Shown: in pieces, positions 20,044-29,560 of the stretch | Numbering within the stretch: the stretch's first letter is position 1 | Layout of the letters: each line of letters starts with the position of its first letter | NCBI GenBank assembly: GCA_016713335.1 | Contig: JADJPH010000007.1 | Location: 1-64,000 of the forward strand | Source of the DNA: Candidatus Fredericiella danica | Lineage (GTDB): Bacteria > Chloroflexota > Anaerolineae > Caldilineales > Caldilineaceae | Direction: 5' to 3' | DNA: 64,000 nucleotides | Position numbers and translations under genes: made by a program | Notes under the pieces: generated by a model | Databases searched by the model: none | What the model was told of the DNA's origin: nothing | The model's input: only the letters and a program-made list of their open reading frames with translations

Positions 20044-21567
20044 ATGGCATCAGCCGATAACCTTCCATTACGCGAACCGGCCACTGAGGCGGTCGCGAAA
20101 AGCAAACAACAACCGCACGAGAGCCGCTTTGCCGCCATGGTTGGGGCAGTGCCGGCGCGATCATGGCCGTTTCTGTTGGTGGCGTTGGATGCGGTGCTCA
20201 TCTTTGCGGCATTCGTGACGGCCTACGCCCTGCGCTATCAACTGCAATGGTTTTTATCCGTCGATCCGGCCTTCCAACTGCCCTTCAGTGGTTATATTCC
20301 CCTGGGGCTATCGACTGTCCTTGTGACCCTGATCGCCTTCCGCTTTTCACGCGTCTATCCCTACCAGCCCGGACGAAACTGGCTGGAAGAAGCATGGCGC
20401 ATCGCCACCGCCTCGACCGCCGGCATGATGTTTATCATCGTGGTCAGTCTGGCTTTCCGGCCGATGCTGTACAGCCGCCTGGTTTTTCTGTATACGGCGC
20501 TCCTCGTCACCATCTATCTCAGCATTGCCCGCTCGATCATCTGGTGGGCGCGCAACTATCTACGCCGCTATGACATCGGTGTACAGCGAGTGCTCCTCGT
20601 CGGCGCCGGTGACGTTGGGCGGATGGTGATGCGCACCGTGGCGGCGCGGCCTGACTACGGGTTAAAACTGGTGGGCTTCCTCGATGATCACCCCGCCAAG
20701 AGCAACACGGATGTGGGACGCTTCAAAGCCCTTGGCCCATTGGAAAACGCCCACGATGTCATTGAACGCAACGCGATCGACCGCGTCATCATCTGCCTGC
20801 CCTGGCAGACGCACCGCACGATCCAGCGGCTGCTGCGCGAGTGCGAGCAGATGAAGGTATCCGCCTATGTCGTGCCTGACCTCTTCCAGTTGACAAAGAA
20901 TCAGATGAAGGTGGAAGAGCTGAACGGCATCCCGCTGCTCACGACACGCGATATCTCGATCCGGGGGTGGAACCTTGTTGTCAAACGCAGCTTTGACCTG
21001 GTCTTTGGGAGCCTCATGGGGCTGTTTATGCTCCCGTTTATGCTTTTGCTGGCGCTTGCGATTCGCCTGGATTCCGCTGGTCCAATCCTGTATTCCCAGG
21101 AACGGGTGGGTAAGAACGGCAAATGCTTCCGTTGTTATAAGTTTCGTTCGATGGTGACCAATGCCGACGAACTGCTGCCACAGATGACCGACCTGAATGA
21201 ATCGAGTGGCCCGCTCTTCAAGATGCGCAATGACCCGCGCCTGACGCGCGTGGGCCGTGTCATTCGCCGTTACAGCCTCGATGAACTCCCGCAATTGATC
21301 AACGTGTTGAATGGGGAGATGAGTCTGATCGGCCCACGCCCAAACCTGCCAAGCGAAGTCGATCACTATCAAGAGTGGATGAAGAAACGTCTGTCGGTCT
21401 GCCCTGGTTTGACCGGGCTTTGGCAGGTGAGTGGACGCAGCGACCTGACCTTTGACGAGATGGTTCTGCTCGATATTTTCTATGTCGAAAACTGGAGTAT
21501 GGGCATGGATCTCAGCATTCTGTTGCGCTCGATTCCTGCTGTGATCCAGGCGCGCGGTGCATATTAA
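20044..21567 (+). CDS. undecaprenyl-phosphate sugar phosphotransferase (WcaJ-type)
   Basis: About 507 aa membrane enzyme that transfers a sugar-1-phosphate to undecaprenyl phosphate to start glycan assembly. Hydrophobic helices occupy about residues 40-160, followed by a Rossmann-like domain (VLLVGAGDVGRMVMR) and from about residue 310 the bacterial sugar transferase domain with KRSFDLVFG, the dipping helix, GPILYSQERVG, FRCYKFRSM, SLDELPQLINVL and MSLIGPRP. The ATG at 20044 is preferred; an upstream in-frame TTG at 20014 is possible. No clear ribosome site is seen. It fits the two GT4 genes upstream. Confidence 0.9.
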   Translation: MASADNLPLREPATEAVAKSKQQPHESRFAAMVGAVPARSWPFLLVALDAVLIFAAFVTAYALRYQLQWFLSVDPAFQLPFSGYIPLGLSTVLVTLIAFRFSRVYPYQPGRNWLEEAWRIATASTAGMMFIIVVSLAFRPMLYSRLVFLYTALLVTIYLSIARSIIWWARNYLRRYDIGVQRVLLVGAGDVGRMVMRTVAARPDYGLKLVGFLDDHPAKSNTDVGRFKALGPLENAHDVIERNAIDRVIICLPWQTHRTIQRLLRECEQMKVSAYVVPDLFQLTKNQMKVEELNGIPLLTTRDISIRGWNLVVKRSFDLVFGSLMGLFMLPFMLLLALAIRLDSAGPILYSQERVGKNGKCFRCYKFRSMVTNADELLPQMTDLNESSGPLFKMRNDPRLTRVGRVIRRYSLDELPQLINVLNGEMSLIGPRPNLPSEVDHYQEWMKKRLSVCPGLTGLWQVSGRSDLTFDEMVLLDIFYVENWSMGMDLSILLRSIPAVIQARGAY

Positions 21568-21621
21568 CGGGCGGCCTTAGCCCAACCGTAGCTCGAAACC
21601 TTCAACGAAGCAGGCACGGTC

Positions 21622-22812
21622 ATGACACACCCACAGACGGCACCGGTTCGCATCCTCTGTTTGATGAGCGACACAGGCGGCGGCCACCGCGCCAGCGCAC
21701 AGGCGCTGAAAGCCGGTTTTGCCGAGTTGTACGGCGATCGCTTTCAGGTCGACATCATTGACCTCATCACCGATTACTTGCCCTGGCCGCTGAATCAAAT
21801 CCCGAAAATGTACCCGTTCCTCTCCAATGACGTGCCGTGGATGTACAGCGCGCTCTATAGCTCGCAGAGTTCCGGTAGTTGGGGCAACTGGCTGGCGATC
21901 AACGGCAGCCGGATGGCAAAAAATAGTGTACGCAAGGCCTTCCTACAACACCAGCCTGACTTGATCATTTCGGTGCACCCACTGTTGCAGTTGGTAAGCA
22001 TGTGGGTGATGGATGAAATGCCGCACCGGATCCCATTTGTCACGGTCGTCACCGATCTGACGACCGCCCACCCGCTGTGGTTCAACCCGGGGGTCGATGC
22101 CTGCTATGTTGCATCGGAAGAGGCCTATCGCTTTGCCCTATCGCGCGGGTTGCGCAAAGACCAACTGCATCTCTTTGGGTTGCCAATCCGTCCTGCCTTT
22201 GCGCGGCCTGCACTCTCGAAGGTGGAGTTGCGTGCAAAACTCAAGATGGATCCCGCGCTGCCGGCCGTGCTGTTGATTGGCGGTGGCGAGGGCATCGGCC
22301 CGGTGGAAGAGATCGCCGCCCAAATTACCCAGCAGTTGTCGGCGTCAGGCAAAGCCACGGGCCAACTGGTGGTGGTCGCAGGGCGCAACAAGACGATGCA
22401 GGAGCGGCTTGCAGCCCGCGCCTGGCCGATCCCGGCCTTGATCAACGGCTTCGTGGACAACATGCCGGATTGGATGGCCGCCTGTGACTGCATTGTGACC
22501 AAGGCCGGCCCCGGCACCATGGCGGAGGCGTTGATCAGCGGGCTTCCAATCATTCTGAGCGGCTTTATCCCCGGGCAGGAAGAAGGCAATGTGCCCTACG
22601 TGATCAACAACGACGTGGGAGAATATAGCGAAGACCCGGCTGAGATCGGCCGTATCGTGGCGCGATGGTTTGGCCCGGAAAGCGCCAAACTGCAGACCAT
22701 GTCAGACAAGGCGCGTGCACTGGGGCACCCGCAAGCCACCTTTGATATTGTGAAGTCCATTGCCGGCGTTTGGGCAAAAGCGCGGCAGCAGGCCACGACC
22801 CCGCCCAAGTAA
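21622..22812 (+). CDS. MGDG-synthase-like / diacylglycerol glycosyltransferase
   Basis: 396 aa. N-terminal MGDG-synthase domain opens with ILCLMSDTGGGHRASAQALKAG and continues with DLIISVHPLLQ and VTVVTDLTTAHPLWF; the C-terminal GT28-like domain has LLIGGGEGIGP, GFVDNMPDWMAACDCIVTKAGPGTMAEAL and the PIILSGFIPGQEEGN loop. Such enzymes add galactose or glucose to diacylglycerol. The hallmark SDTGGGHR is intact. Glycolipid synthesis fits a Chloroflexota envelope. Donor sugar not determinable. Confidence 0.9.
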   Translation: MTHPQTAPVRILCLMSDTGGGHRASAQALKAGFAELYGDRFQVDIIDLITDYLPWPLNQIPKMYPFLSNDVPWMYSALYSSQSSGSWGNWLAINGSRMAKNSVRKAFLQHQPDLIISVHPLLQLVSMWVMDEMPHRIPFVTVVTDLTTAHPLWFNPGVDACYVASEEAYRFALSRGLRKDQLHLFGLPIRPAFARPALSKVELRAKLKMDPALPAVLLIGGGEGIGPVEEIAAQITQQLSASGKATGQLVVVAGRNKTMQERLAARAWPIPALINGFVDNMPDWMAACDCIVTKAGPGTMAEALISGLPIILSGFIPGQEEGNVPYVINNDVGEYSEDPAEIGRIVARWFGPESAKLQTMSDKARALGHPQATFDIVKSIAGVWAKARQQATTPPK

Positions 22813-22856
22813 GTCCCCGCTTTGCGGCAGATGCTGTGAGTTCCTGGTCGCCTGCG

Positions 22857-24067
22857 CTACTCGTCCGCATGCTCGTTCAGATAATCGACCAACGTCTGGC
22901 CGACTGCGGTCAGGCGCCCCGCGTCGTCAAACAGATTGCCGGCGCGGTACCGGCTATCGCGCGCTGGATACCAGACCCAGCGCTGCACGAGCCGGTAGTC
23001 ATCGGCAGGATCGCCGAGTGCGGGATCGCGCAGCGTTCGGAAGAGATCGAAGCTGTTGCGCAGGAAAGCACCGACGCGTTCGGGGGTGAAGCCGTACTCT
23101 TCGGGCATCAAGATGCCGTATTCCGTGATGATCAGCGGCTTGTTCTGCTGGCCGTGGTCAGCCATCCACCGCCGCATCAGGCGAATCTGCTGCTCGACCA
23201 ACTGTAAGTTGTCGTGATCGTCGACCTCCACATCATCCCGCGCTGCTCCATTTCGAAACCTGGCGGAATGTTCACCCCCCACGAATCGCGCTCTTCACGC
23301 AGGACAAAGGCGTGCATGTTCCATACATCCACCGGCATCTCTTCGCCATAGAGCGCCCGGTAGAACTTCCAGACTCGATCAAGATAGTCGATGCGCAACG
23401 GCGTGATTTCGCTCAAGCCACCGATTGCCACCTGCGCAGTTGGGTCGCCGCGCTTGATGGCTTGATACGCCCGGCGATAGGCGATCGCATAGATTTCGGG
23501 CGAGGTATTGTCCTGCCATTTCACGTCAGGTTCGTTGCCAATCAGCCACAACTGGCCTGGGTTGGCTGCCGCAGCCTGCTCGATGGCGCCCACATCCGGG
23601 AAGAGACGCCCGTTGCTCATGGTCACCATGGGTGCAAATTCCATACCAAGATCCAGATCGGTCTCGATCATGGGCGCATACTGGGGGATGGGCGCATTTC
23701 GTTCGCGCTCGATGTACCAGTTCAGGTACCAACCGGGCCTTGCTGCAGGCCAGTCAAAATAGAGCGGCGACGGATCCGGCACGGCGACGCCCACCCGCCA
23801 GCGCAAGCTGCCGGGCGCCGGCAGCGCCACCGTCTGGAGCGATGTGATTGGCAACAAGGTTAGGGTGTCGGGTGTGAAATGGCGTCCGGAGTCCGCAGCA
23901 GGGGGAATCAACGTGTCGGTGGCAACGGCATCGGCCGGCACCCAGGGCGTCGTCGGCCGGAGCGTGGCGAGGAGAAGCAAAAACAGGATAAGCGACGTCA
24001 GCACGGTCACTCCCAGGAACAGGCGCACGTGCGAAGGTTGCTGCGCAAACCAATTCTTGCTGCTCAT
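22857..24067 (-). CDS. membrane-anchored glycoside hydrolase-like protein (frameshifted)
   Basis: An N-terminal signal anchor (about residues 14-36, LFLGVTVLTSLILFLLLLATL) leads to a TIM-barrel-like glycosidase. The probable acid/base Glu lies in WLIGNEPDV and the probable nucleophile Glu in LIITEYGIL, with VDVWNMHAF between them, as in clan GH-A glycosidases. The frame changes near 23245 (23177-24067, then a second frame down to 22857); restoring one G there joins EMEQ to RDDVEVDDHDN. Orientation opposes the glycan synthesis block. Substrate and exact GH family uncertain. Confidence 0.72.
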
Positions 24068-24126
24068 AATTCAACGAGGGCGCACCGCAGGTGCGGCGCC
24101 GCCTTGAACAAGCAAGGGGTCAGAAT

Positions 24127-25458
24127 TCAACCACCGATGACACCCTCGAGCCGCCGGATGTTCTTTTCGAGCCGCTCCAGCGACGCGCTGAGATGGTTCG
24201 ACTGCGGTTCAGGACCAGCGATGATGTCCTTCACCACCCGCGGATCGTTGCCGCTGCGCTGCATGATGTCCAGTTCCTGCTTCACGACATCCGTCCGCAG
24301 TTGAATACCGTGGCGCATCAGGATCTGGCGATAGTGGTTGTAGTGCTCCAGCAAACCCGTCGTCACGGTCTCGAACCCGTGCTCCGCCAGCAACACGCGG
24401 CTGCCATAGTGCATTGGGTTATGGGAGAACATGCGGTGGTCATCCCATTCAGGTTGAATCAGGATGATGTCCACGTCCGGGTACTTTACCTGCAAATTTT
24501 TGATGTGATAGCGGAGACTGGAGTGAAGCAGAGTCCGTACGGTCTGATTGATGACGGCCTGGAGCCCATGCTCGCGGATATAGTGCTGATCAGGGTACGC
24601 CCGCGTGGCGTTGAGTGGCACCATCGGATTGATACAGATGACAAGTTTGGCGCCGGCCTCAACTGCAAGGTCCAAACTCGCCGTACCATGCAAACCGCCG
24701 TCAACATAATCTTTTCCAAAGATCTGGACGGGGCGATAAAGCACCGGTACTGCACTGCTGGCAGCGACGGCCTTGCTGATCGGGACGATGCCCTTGCCGC
24801 CCTGACCAAAGACCGCGCGGTTGCCACTGTCAAGTTCCGTGGCCACGATGTAGAGCGTCTTGGATAGAAAATCGAACCGGTTATACCGGCCAGGGTGCTC
24901 CAAAATCTTGCGGATATAGCGCTCGAGCGCATTTCCATCGTAGAGACCGCTCGGGAGAATCTCTGTCAATTCCCAGATCATGTCCGAAAGGGCCACGTCA
25001 CCCGGGTGCATGAGCGAATTCATGCTGAGATTCCACAGCGCCTTCGGCAGATTCACAAGGCGGCGGACATAGTCGTTGACATTGGGATGGAAGACGTCAC
25101 CAGGTCGAAAACCACCGATCTCCGGATGGCGATTGTCGATTGCCTGCATCACCTCATGCGGGGTGAGGCCATTTGCGATCATGGCGCAGACCAACGCACC
25201 CGCGCTGGTGCCGACAAAGATATCAAAATCGTTGACGGAGCGATCCACCAACATATCGTTGATGGCGCGCAGCGCACCGATTTCGTAGACAACGCCGGTG
25301 ATCCCGCCGCCCGCCAGCACAAGCGCAGCTTTGCTGTGCATGGCGGAGCGATGATGAATCTGGGGTTGGGGATCCGCTCGAATCGCTTCAACACGCGACG
25401 GGCGAGCGCCGCCGTTATTCTTCTCGCTGAAGTCGGGAATGATACTTGGTAGTCTCAT
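24127..25458 (-). CDS. patatin-like phospholipase
   Basis: 443 aa. The Ser-Asp dyad family: oxyanion loop VLAGGGITG, nucleophile elbow GTSAGALV and the catalytic Asp in YVDGGLHGT. About 39 residues precede the conserved core; an internal ATG at 25341 (MHSKAALVLAGGG) is a plausible alternative start. The long C-terminal part (IILIQPEWDDHRMF) resembles bacterial patatins of about 400 aa. It probably hydrolyses membrane phospholipid acyl chains in the cytoplasm. Confidence 0.88.
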   Translation of the reverse strand: MRLPSIIPDFSEKNNGGARPSRVEAIRADPQPQIHHRSAMHSKAALVLAGGGITGVVYEIGALRAINDMLVDRSVNDFDIFVGTSAGALVCAMIANGLTPHEVMQAIDNRHPEIGGFRPGDVFHPNVNDYVRRLVNLPKALWNLSMNSLMHPGDVALSDMIWELTEILPSGLYDGNALERYIRKILEHPGRYNRFDFLSKTLYIVATELDSGNRAVFGQGGKGIVPISKAVAASSAVPVLYRPVQIFGKDYVDGGLHGTASLDLAVEAGAKLVICINPMVPLNATRAYPDQHYIREHGLQAVINQTVRTLLHSSLRYHIKNLQVKYPDVDIILIQPEWDDHRMFSHNPMHYGSRVLLAEHGFETVTTGLLEHYNHYRQILMRHGIQLRTDVVKQELDIMQRSGNDPRVVKDIIAGPEPQSNHLSASLERLEKNIRRLEGVIGG

Positions 25459-25526
25459 ACGCGCAGTTGCGACGCCTTTGTCGTTCCATCATCCATGACA
25501 ACTCGGCCGTTGCCGGTTGCACCATA

Positions 25527-26057
25527 TCAGGGTGGTTCGTTTGGCTTGGCCGGGTCTGAGGGGCTCTCTGACGCGTCATTCACGGGCGGGCCCTGCGCCA
25601 ATATAGCCCCGATCTTCATGTTCAATTCATCCAGTTGCTGCTGCAACTGCTGCAATTCACGATTCGTGGGTACGTTCAGGGTATGCAGCACATCCTGAAA
25701 GATCTCGTCGACCCGTTGCAGCGGAGAAGGCTCAGTGACTTTTTCTGCAGCTACTTCTCTGGGGTCGCCTGCTTCCGCCCCGCGCAATAGCGCACGCTTC
25801 ATCTGGTCAATTGTATCGCCGCCCGCCCGGATCAAGTTCGTCAGCAGCGAGCGCGACATCAGGCCAGAACCTTTTTTCTCCTGCTCAAAAATGATCTGGG
25901 AGAGCGTCAGATTGGTCAGATCCTCGCCTGTCTCATGGTCGATCACCAGAATTTCCTGACCCTGCTGGATCAGTTGGGTGATGTTGTCCAGCGTGACGTA
26001 CCGCTTTGCCTCGGTGTCATACAGTTTACGATTTGGATAGCGCTTTATGACAGGCAT
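25527..26057 (-). CDS. phaR: PhaR-like polyhydroxyalkanoate synthesis regulator
   Basis: 176 aa. The N-terminal PHB/PHA accumulation regulator DNA-binding domain is clear (VIKRYPNRKLYDTEAKRYVTL, DITQLIQQGQ, LTLSQIIFEQE). The middle helix continues SLLTNLIRAGGDTID; the C-terminus has a coiled region (TNRELQQLQQQLDELNMKIGAIL) and an acidic/Pro tail. No PHA synthase or phasin is nearby, so its target here is unknown; PhaR-domain proteins also occur without PHA genes. Confidence 0.85.
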   Translation of the reverse strand: MPVIKRYPNRKLYDTEAKRYVTLDNITQLIQQGQEILVIDHETGEDLTNLTLSQIIFEQEKKGSGLMSRSLLTNLIRAGGDTIDQMKRALLRGAEAGDPREVAAEKVTEPSPLQRVDEIFQDVLHTLNVPTNRELQQLQQQLDELNMKIGAILAQGPPVNDASESPSDPAKPNEPP

Positions 26058-26188
26058 CAGTCATCCAGGGAGGCAAGGCGCGAATACGACATATGCATTT
26101 CATGATAGCATACGGGTTTAGCCGCGTCAAAGAGCGCTTTGCTGGGTTACATTACCGTAAGGATCCTGACGTCTGGCTTCCGCGGCTG

Positions 26189-26893
26189 CTAGCGCCGGCG
26201 CCCCAGAATCGCCACATAGTAGAGCACGGTGACAATCGACTGCACTGCCGCTGCGACATAGGTCAGCGCCGCCGCATCCAGCACCTTGTCGACACCCTGG
26301 ATCTCCTGCGGGCTGAGGATACCAGCGGTCGCAAGTTCCTGCTTGGCGCGTTTGCTTGCATCAAACTCAACGGGGAGCGTCACCAGTGAAAAGATCGCCG
26401 TCAGCCCGAAGAGCAAAATTCCAAAGACCGCGATGCTGCTGCCAAAGGTGCCAGACATGAAGAGACCCAACATGAAGATGATCGGGCCAAGCCAACTCCC
26501 AAAGTTCACCGCCGGTACAATCGCCGAGCGCAGGCGCATCGGACCGTAACTCACTTTGTCCTGCAAGGCATGCCCTGCTTCATGCGCCGCGACGCCGACC
26601 GAGGCGACGGTTGCCCCGCCGTATACGTCACCGCTCAGCCGTAGCACCTTGGCGCGGGGGTCATAATGGTCGGACAGCGTCCCGCCCACGCGCTCGATCT
26701 GCACATGCTGGAGACCGGCGAGATCCAGAATCCGGCGCGCAGCCTGGGCGCCATTGATGCCGTTCGCAGTCCTTACCTTTGAGAATTGGCTGTAGGCGCC
26801 CTTGACGCGCGCCTGCGCCCAGAGCCCCAAGATCAGCGGGGGAATCGCCAGGACAAAATAGAGCCAGTCAAAGTAGAAAAATGGGCCGTACAC
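26189..26893 (-). CDS. membrane zinc metallopeptidase, YugP family
   Basis: 235 aa. N-terminal transmembrane helix (DWLYFVLAIPPLILGLWAQ), then the zinc motif VAAHEAGHALQ, followed by two or three helices near residues 125-180 and 205-230. GTG at 26893 is chosen because GGAG lies six bases upstream; a TTG two codons earlier is possible. Members (DUF/Zn-peptidase 2) are widespread single-subunit membrane proteases of poorly known role. Confidence 0.87.
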   Translation of the reverse strand: MYGPFFYFDWLYFVLAIPPLILGLWAQARVKGAYSQFSKVRTANGINGAQAARRILDLAGLQHVQIERVGGTLSDHYDPRAKVLRLSGDVYGGATVASVGVAAHEAGHALQDKVSYGPMRLRSAIVPAVNFGSWLGPIIFMLGLFMSGTFGSSIAVFGILLFGLTAIFSLVTLPVEFDASKRAKQELATAGILSPQEIQGVDKVLDAAALTYVAAAVQSIVTVLYYVAILGRRR

Positions 26894-27035
26894 GGTCAAC
26901 TCCTATTGTTCGTATCGTTCGAAAATCCTGATGGAGCGCAGAGAAGTAAATCCAATCTATGATCGCGCTTACCAAGCATAATGCAGTTAGGGCAATTCCA
27001 GAACCACATCATTACCAATACGTAAAAACCCGGCT

Positions 27036-28658
27036 TTATGTTCGCGCCGTACGCCGGCGGACCATCCCAATCACGAGCCGCAACTCCTCGCTGCGTAGCA
27101 GCCAACTCGCCAGGCCATAGATCGCCAGCGCAATCAGCACACCGCCGACGGCTGCAACCCAATCAACATCGAGCGCCGGCGGCGTCACTGCCTTTGTCCA
27201 GGCGACCCAAATCCATAGAGCAACCGCCATTGCGCCGGCGGCTACCACACTCCGCAGGAAGGTGAGCGCAATCTGTTTGCCTTCGATCCCGTGCAGGCGG
27301 CGACTCAGAAGCCACAACAATATCACCATTTCCAGTGTCGTAGCAACCGTGTTGGCCAGTGCCAATCCACCAAAGCTCAGCGCACCGACAAGGGCCAGAC
27401 TGAGCACAATGTTCAACCCCATCGCTCCAATCCCAACCACCACCGGGATCAAGGTGTTTTGCGCCGCGTAGAAACCGCGCACGACGATCTCCAGCGCCGA
27501 ATGCGCCAATAATCCCAGCAGGTAGAATTGCAGCGCAAAGAAGACCATTTCTGTGCTTTGCTCGGTAAACGCGCCATGCTCCAGGAGCACGCCGATCACG
27601 GCGTGACCGAGCACGTAGAGCGCCACCGCAGCCGGCACGACAAGAAACACCACTGTGCGTAGCGTCTGGCTGAAGGTGTGGCGCAGCGCTGTCATCTGAC
27701 CGGCTGCATACTGTGCAGAGAAGGTGGGAAAGGCTGCGGTGGCAATCGCCTGGGCAACGATGCCTTGCGGCAACAGCATCAACAGCCAGGCATAGTTCAG
27801 TGCGCTCAGGCTTCCTGCAACCAGACTGCTGGCAATGATCGTGTTGACCAGAAAGTTGGCCTGCACGAGAAAAAGCCCAAGGACACGAGGTCCCATCAAC
27901 TTCGCAACGTTGATGACATCGGGATCGCGCACTGAAATGGAGGGTGTATATTTCACCCCCTTACGGAGCAATGCCGGAATCTGCACGAGCAGATGCGCCG
28001 CCGAGCCGACGACAACGCCGATTGCCAATCCCTTGACCCCCATCGAGGGCGCAAGAAAATAGGCCGCGCCGATGATGGCAAGGTTATAGACCACTGGCGC
28101 CGCTGCGGGTGAGACAAAGTGCTGGGTGGCGTTCAATGCTCCCATGACCAGCCCGCTGGCGCCAAACACTATCGTGCCAAGCAACATCGCCTGCATGAGT
28201 TCCGCCGTGAGCAGGTCCTGCTCGGGCGTAAACCCGGGCGCCAGCACCTGGCGCACCAGTGGCACTGAAAAATAAGCGGCGATGGCTGCCAGCACCACCA
28301 GGATCAACGTGATGAGGTTTAGTATCCGGCTGAATAGCAGCCACGCATCGGCTTTGTCGGTCTTAAGCCAAAGCCCAGCAAAAATGGGGATGAAGGCGCT
28401 GCCGAGCGCGCCGCCGGCGATCAGTTGGAAAAGCAAGTCCGGCACGCGAAACGCCGCAAGGTAGGCGTCATATTGGGCCGTTGTGCCAAAGCGATCGCTG
28501 AGAATAACTTCTCGCAACAGCCCGGTGACGCGGCTAAGCAAGAAGAAGAGCATGACGATCAGGGCCGCGCTGAACATGCGCCGTGTGTCCAGCCCGGCGG
28601 GCGCTGCATTCGTCTGCTCGGCGACTTCAGTTATCTCCTGCGGCGCCAGTGCGTCCAT
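27036..28658 (-). CDS. murJ: lipid II flippase MurJ
   Basis: About 540 aa polytopic MATE-like flippase that exports lipid II for peptidoglycan synthesis. Family motifs: LLSRVTGLLREVILSDRFG near the N-terminus, FRVPDLLFQLIAGGALGSAFIPIF, and GIVAQAIATAAFPTFSAQYAAG in the middle, with about 14 hydrophobic segments. ATG at 28658 (MDALAPQEIT) is preferred over an upstream ATG because TATAAT (minus strand, 28668-28673) lies nine bases before it. A murJ gene indicates peptidoglycan synthesis in this organism. Confidence 0.94.
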   Translation of the reverse strand: MDALAPQEITEVAEQTNAAPAGLDTRRMFSAALIVMLFFLLSRVTGLLREVILSDRFGTTAQYDAYLAAFRVPDLLFQLIAGGALGSAFIPIFAGLWLKTDKADAWLLFSRILNLITLILVVLAAIAAYFSVPLVRQVLAPGFTPEQDLLTAELMQAMLLGTIVFGASGLVMGALNATQHFVSPAAAPVVYNLAIIGAAYFLAPSMGVKGLAIGVVVGSAAHLLVQIPALLRKGVKYTPSISVRDPDVINVAKLMGPRVLGLFLVQANFLVNTIIASSLVAGSLSALNYAWLLMLLPQGIVAQAIATAAFPTFSAQYAAGQMTALRHTFSQTLRTVVFLVVPAAVALYVLGHAVIGVLLEHGAFTEQSTEMVFFALQFYLLGLLAHSALEIVVRGFYAAQNTLIPVVVGIGAMGLNIVLSLALVGALSFGGLALANTVATTLEMVILLWLLSRRLHGIEGKQIALTFLRSVVAAGAMAVALWIWVAWTKAVTPPALDVDWVAAVGGVLIALAIYGLASWLLRSEELRLVIGMVRRRTART

Positions 28659-28667
28659 GATCCCTGG

Positions 28668-28673
28668 ATTATA
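28668..28673 (-). promoter_or_regulatory. -10 for murJ
   Basis: TATAAT on the minus strand, nine bases upstream of the murJ ATG. It diverges from the plus-strand promoter at 28706-28735 within a 118-bp intergenic region. Confidence 0.55.
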
Positions 28674-28705
28674 GGGGAGATGGAGGAGAATCACGAATCG
28701 TGAAG

Positions 28706-28735
28706 TTGCGATCACCGGAACATACGTACTACAAT
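28706..28735 (+). promoter_or_regulatory. sigma-70 promoter for the leader peptide / nuclease-like gene
   Basis: -35 TTGCGA (28706-28711), 18-bp spacer, -10 TACAAT (28730-28735). The expected start is at or next to the ATG at 28742, six bases after the -10. Confidence 0.6.
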
Positions 28736-28741
28736 AGCGCC

Positions 28742-28780
28742 ATGATTCAAGCCCTTTGCCGTATCACCGAACACTTATGA
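28742..28780 (+). CDS. putative 12-residue leader peptide, coupled to the next gene
   Basis: ATG at 28742 encodes MIQALCRITEHL and its TGA overlaps the ATG at 28777 of the next gene (ATGA). The ATG sits where transcription should begin, so it would be translated leaderless and could re-initiate on the main gene, which has no ribosome site of its own. Too short for homology; inferred from geometry only. Confidence 0.35.
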   Translation: MIQALCRITEHL

Positions 28781-29532
28781 ATAGCGTCTACCTGGCGATG
28801 AGTGCCTGGCGGGAGATCCTGGCCCGCATCTTTACCGGCTTTACCGAACAGGACAACGTGAGTCCGGATTGGCTTGTCAACCCGGCCACCAATCGCAAAC
28901 TCAAGCTCGACAAGTACTATCCGGACGCCGCGGTCGCCATCCGCTTCATCGGGTTGACTGCCAAGGGGCAGGGCCGGATGAGCGATTGGGAGGTCATGGA
29001 GACGGAGCAGCGCGACCAAACGCGCGCCGAACTGTGCCGCCAGAATGGGGTGCAGTTGGTCACGGTCGACCCAGCTGAAGACATCATCAAACAACTGGAC
29101 GGTCTGTTGAGTGCACTGGCGCGCGCCAGCCGCCTCCTGGCGCAGAGCAAAAAACCGGACAAGATCAAGACGCAGTGGATGCCGGCGCTGGCCTCGGCGC
29201 GCGATCGCGCCGAGAAGCTGCGCGGCATGGTAGCCAAGAATGCCGAACAAATGACGGCCAACCTGGCTGATAGCTGGCGTGATCGGGAGGCCGGGATCGC
29301 CCTAGAACTAGGCAGCAGCACCTTGGCCACCAACCCCACCACAACGGCGCCGGCCGCACCACTCGTGCTCGCCTCCGGTCAGCGCGTACGCCATGTCAAG
29401 TTTGGCGACGGTGTGATCACCCGCATTGATGGCGCCGGGGACGTCGCCACGGTCGCCATCCTTTTCGACGCCGCCGAAGAACGCACCTTCCAGGCCGGTC
29501 TCCTCCACGGTAAACTGGAGACAATCGCATAG
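28777..29532 (+). CDS. nuclease-fold-like protein with C-terminal PcrA/UvrD-type Tudor domain
   Basis: 251 aa, not a named family I can recall. The N-terminal part reads like a small restriction-endonuclease fold: LKLDKYYPDAAVAIRF, then RDQTRAELCRQNGVQLVTVDP, a pattern shared by Vsr/DUF559-like domains. However, the acidic residue expected in the IE-x core strand appears as Arg (AIRF), so activity is doubtful. A helical middle (residues about 100-180, Lys/Arg/Ala-rich) follows. The last 50 residues (GQRVRHVKFGDGVITRI...VAILFDAAEERTF) match the Tudor-like tail of PcrA/UvrD helicases that binds RNA polymerase or nucleic acid. Role unknown, possibly DNA repair or transcription coupling. Confidence 0.6.
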   Translation: MNSVYLAMSAWREILARIFTGFTEQDNVSPDWLVNPATNRKLKLDKYYPDAAVAIRFIGLTAKGQGRMSDWEVMETEQRDQTRAELCRQNGVQLVTVDPAEDIIKQLDGLLSALARASRLLAQSKKPDKIKTQWMPALASARDRAEKLRGMVAKNAEQMTANLADSWRDREAGIALELGSSTLATNPTTTAPAAPLVLASGQRVRHVKFGDGVITRIDGAGDVATVAILFDAAEERTFQAGLLHGKLETIA

Positions 29533-29560
29533 CGTCCAGTTCAGAGTGATGGGAGGCGTC

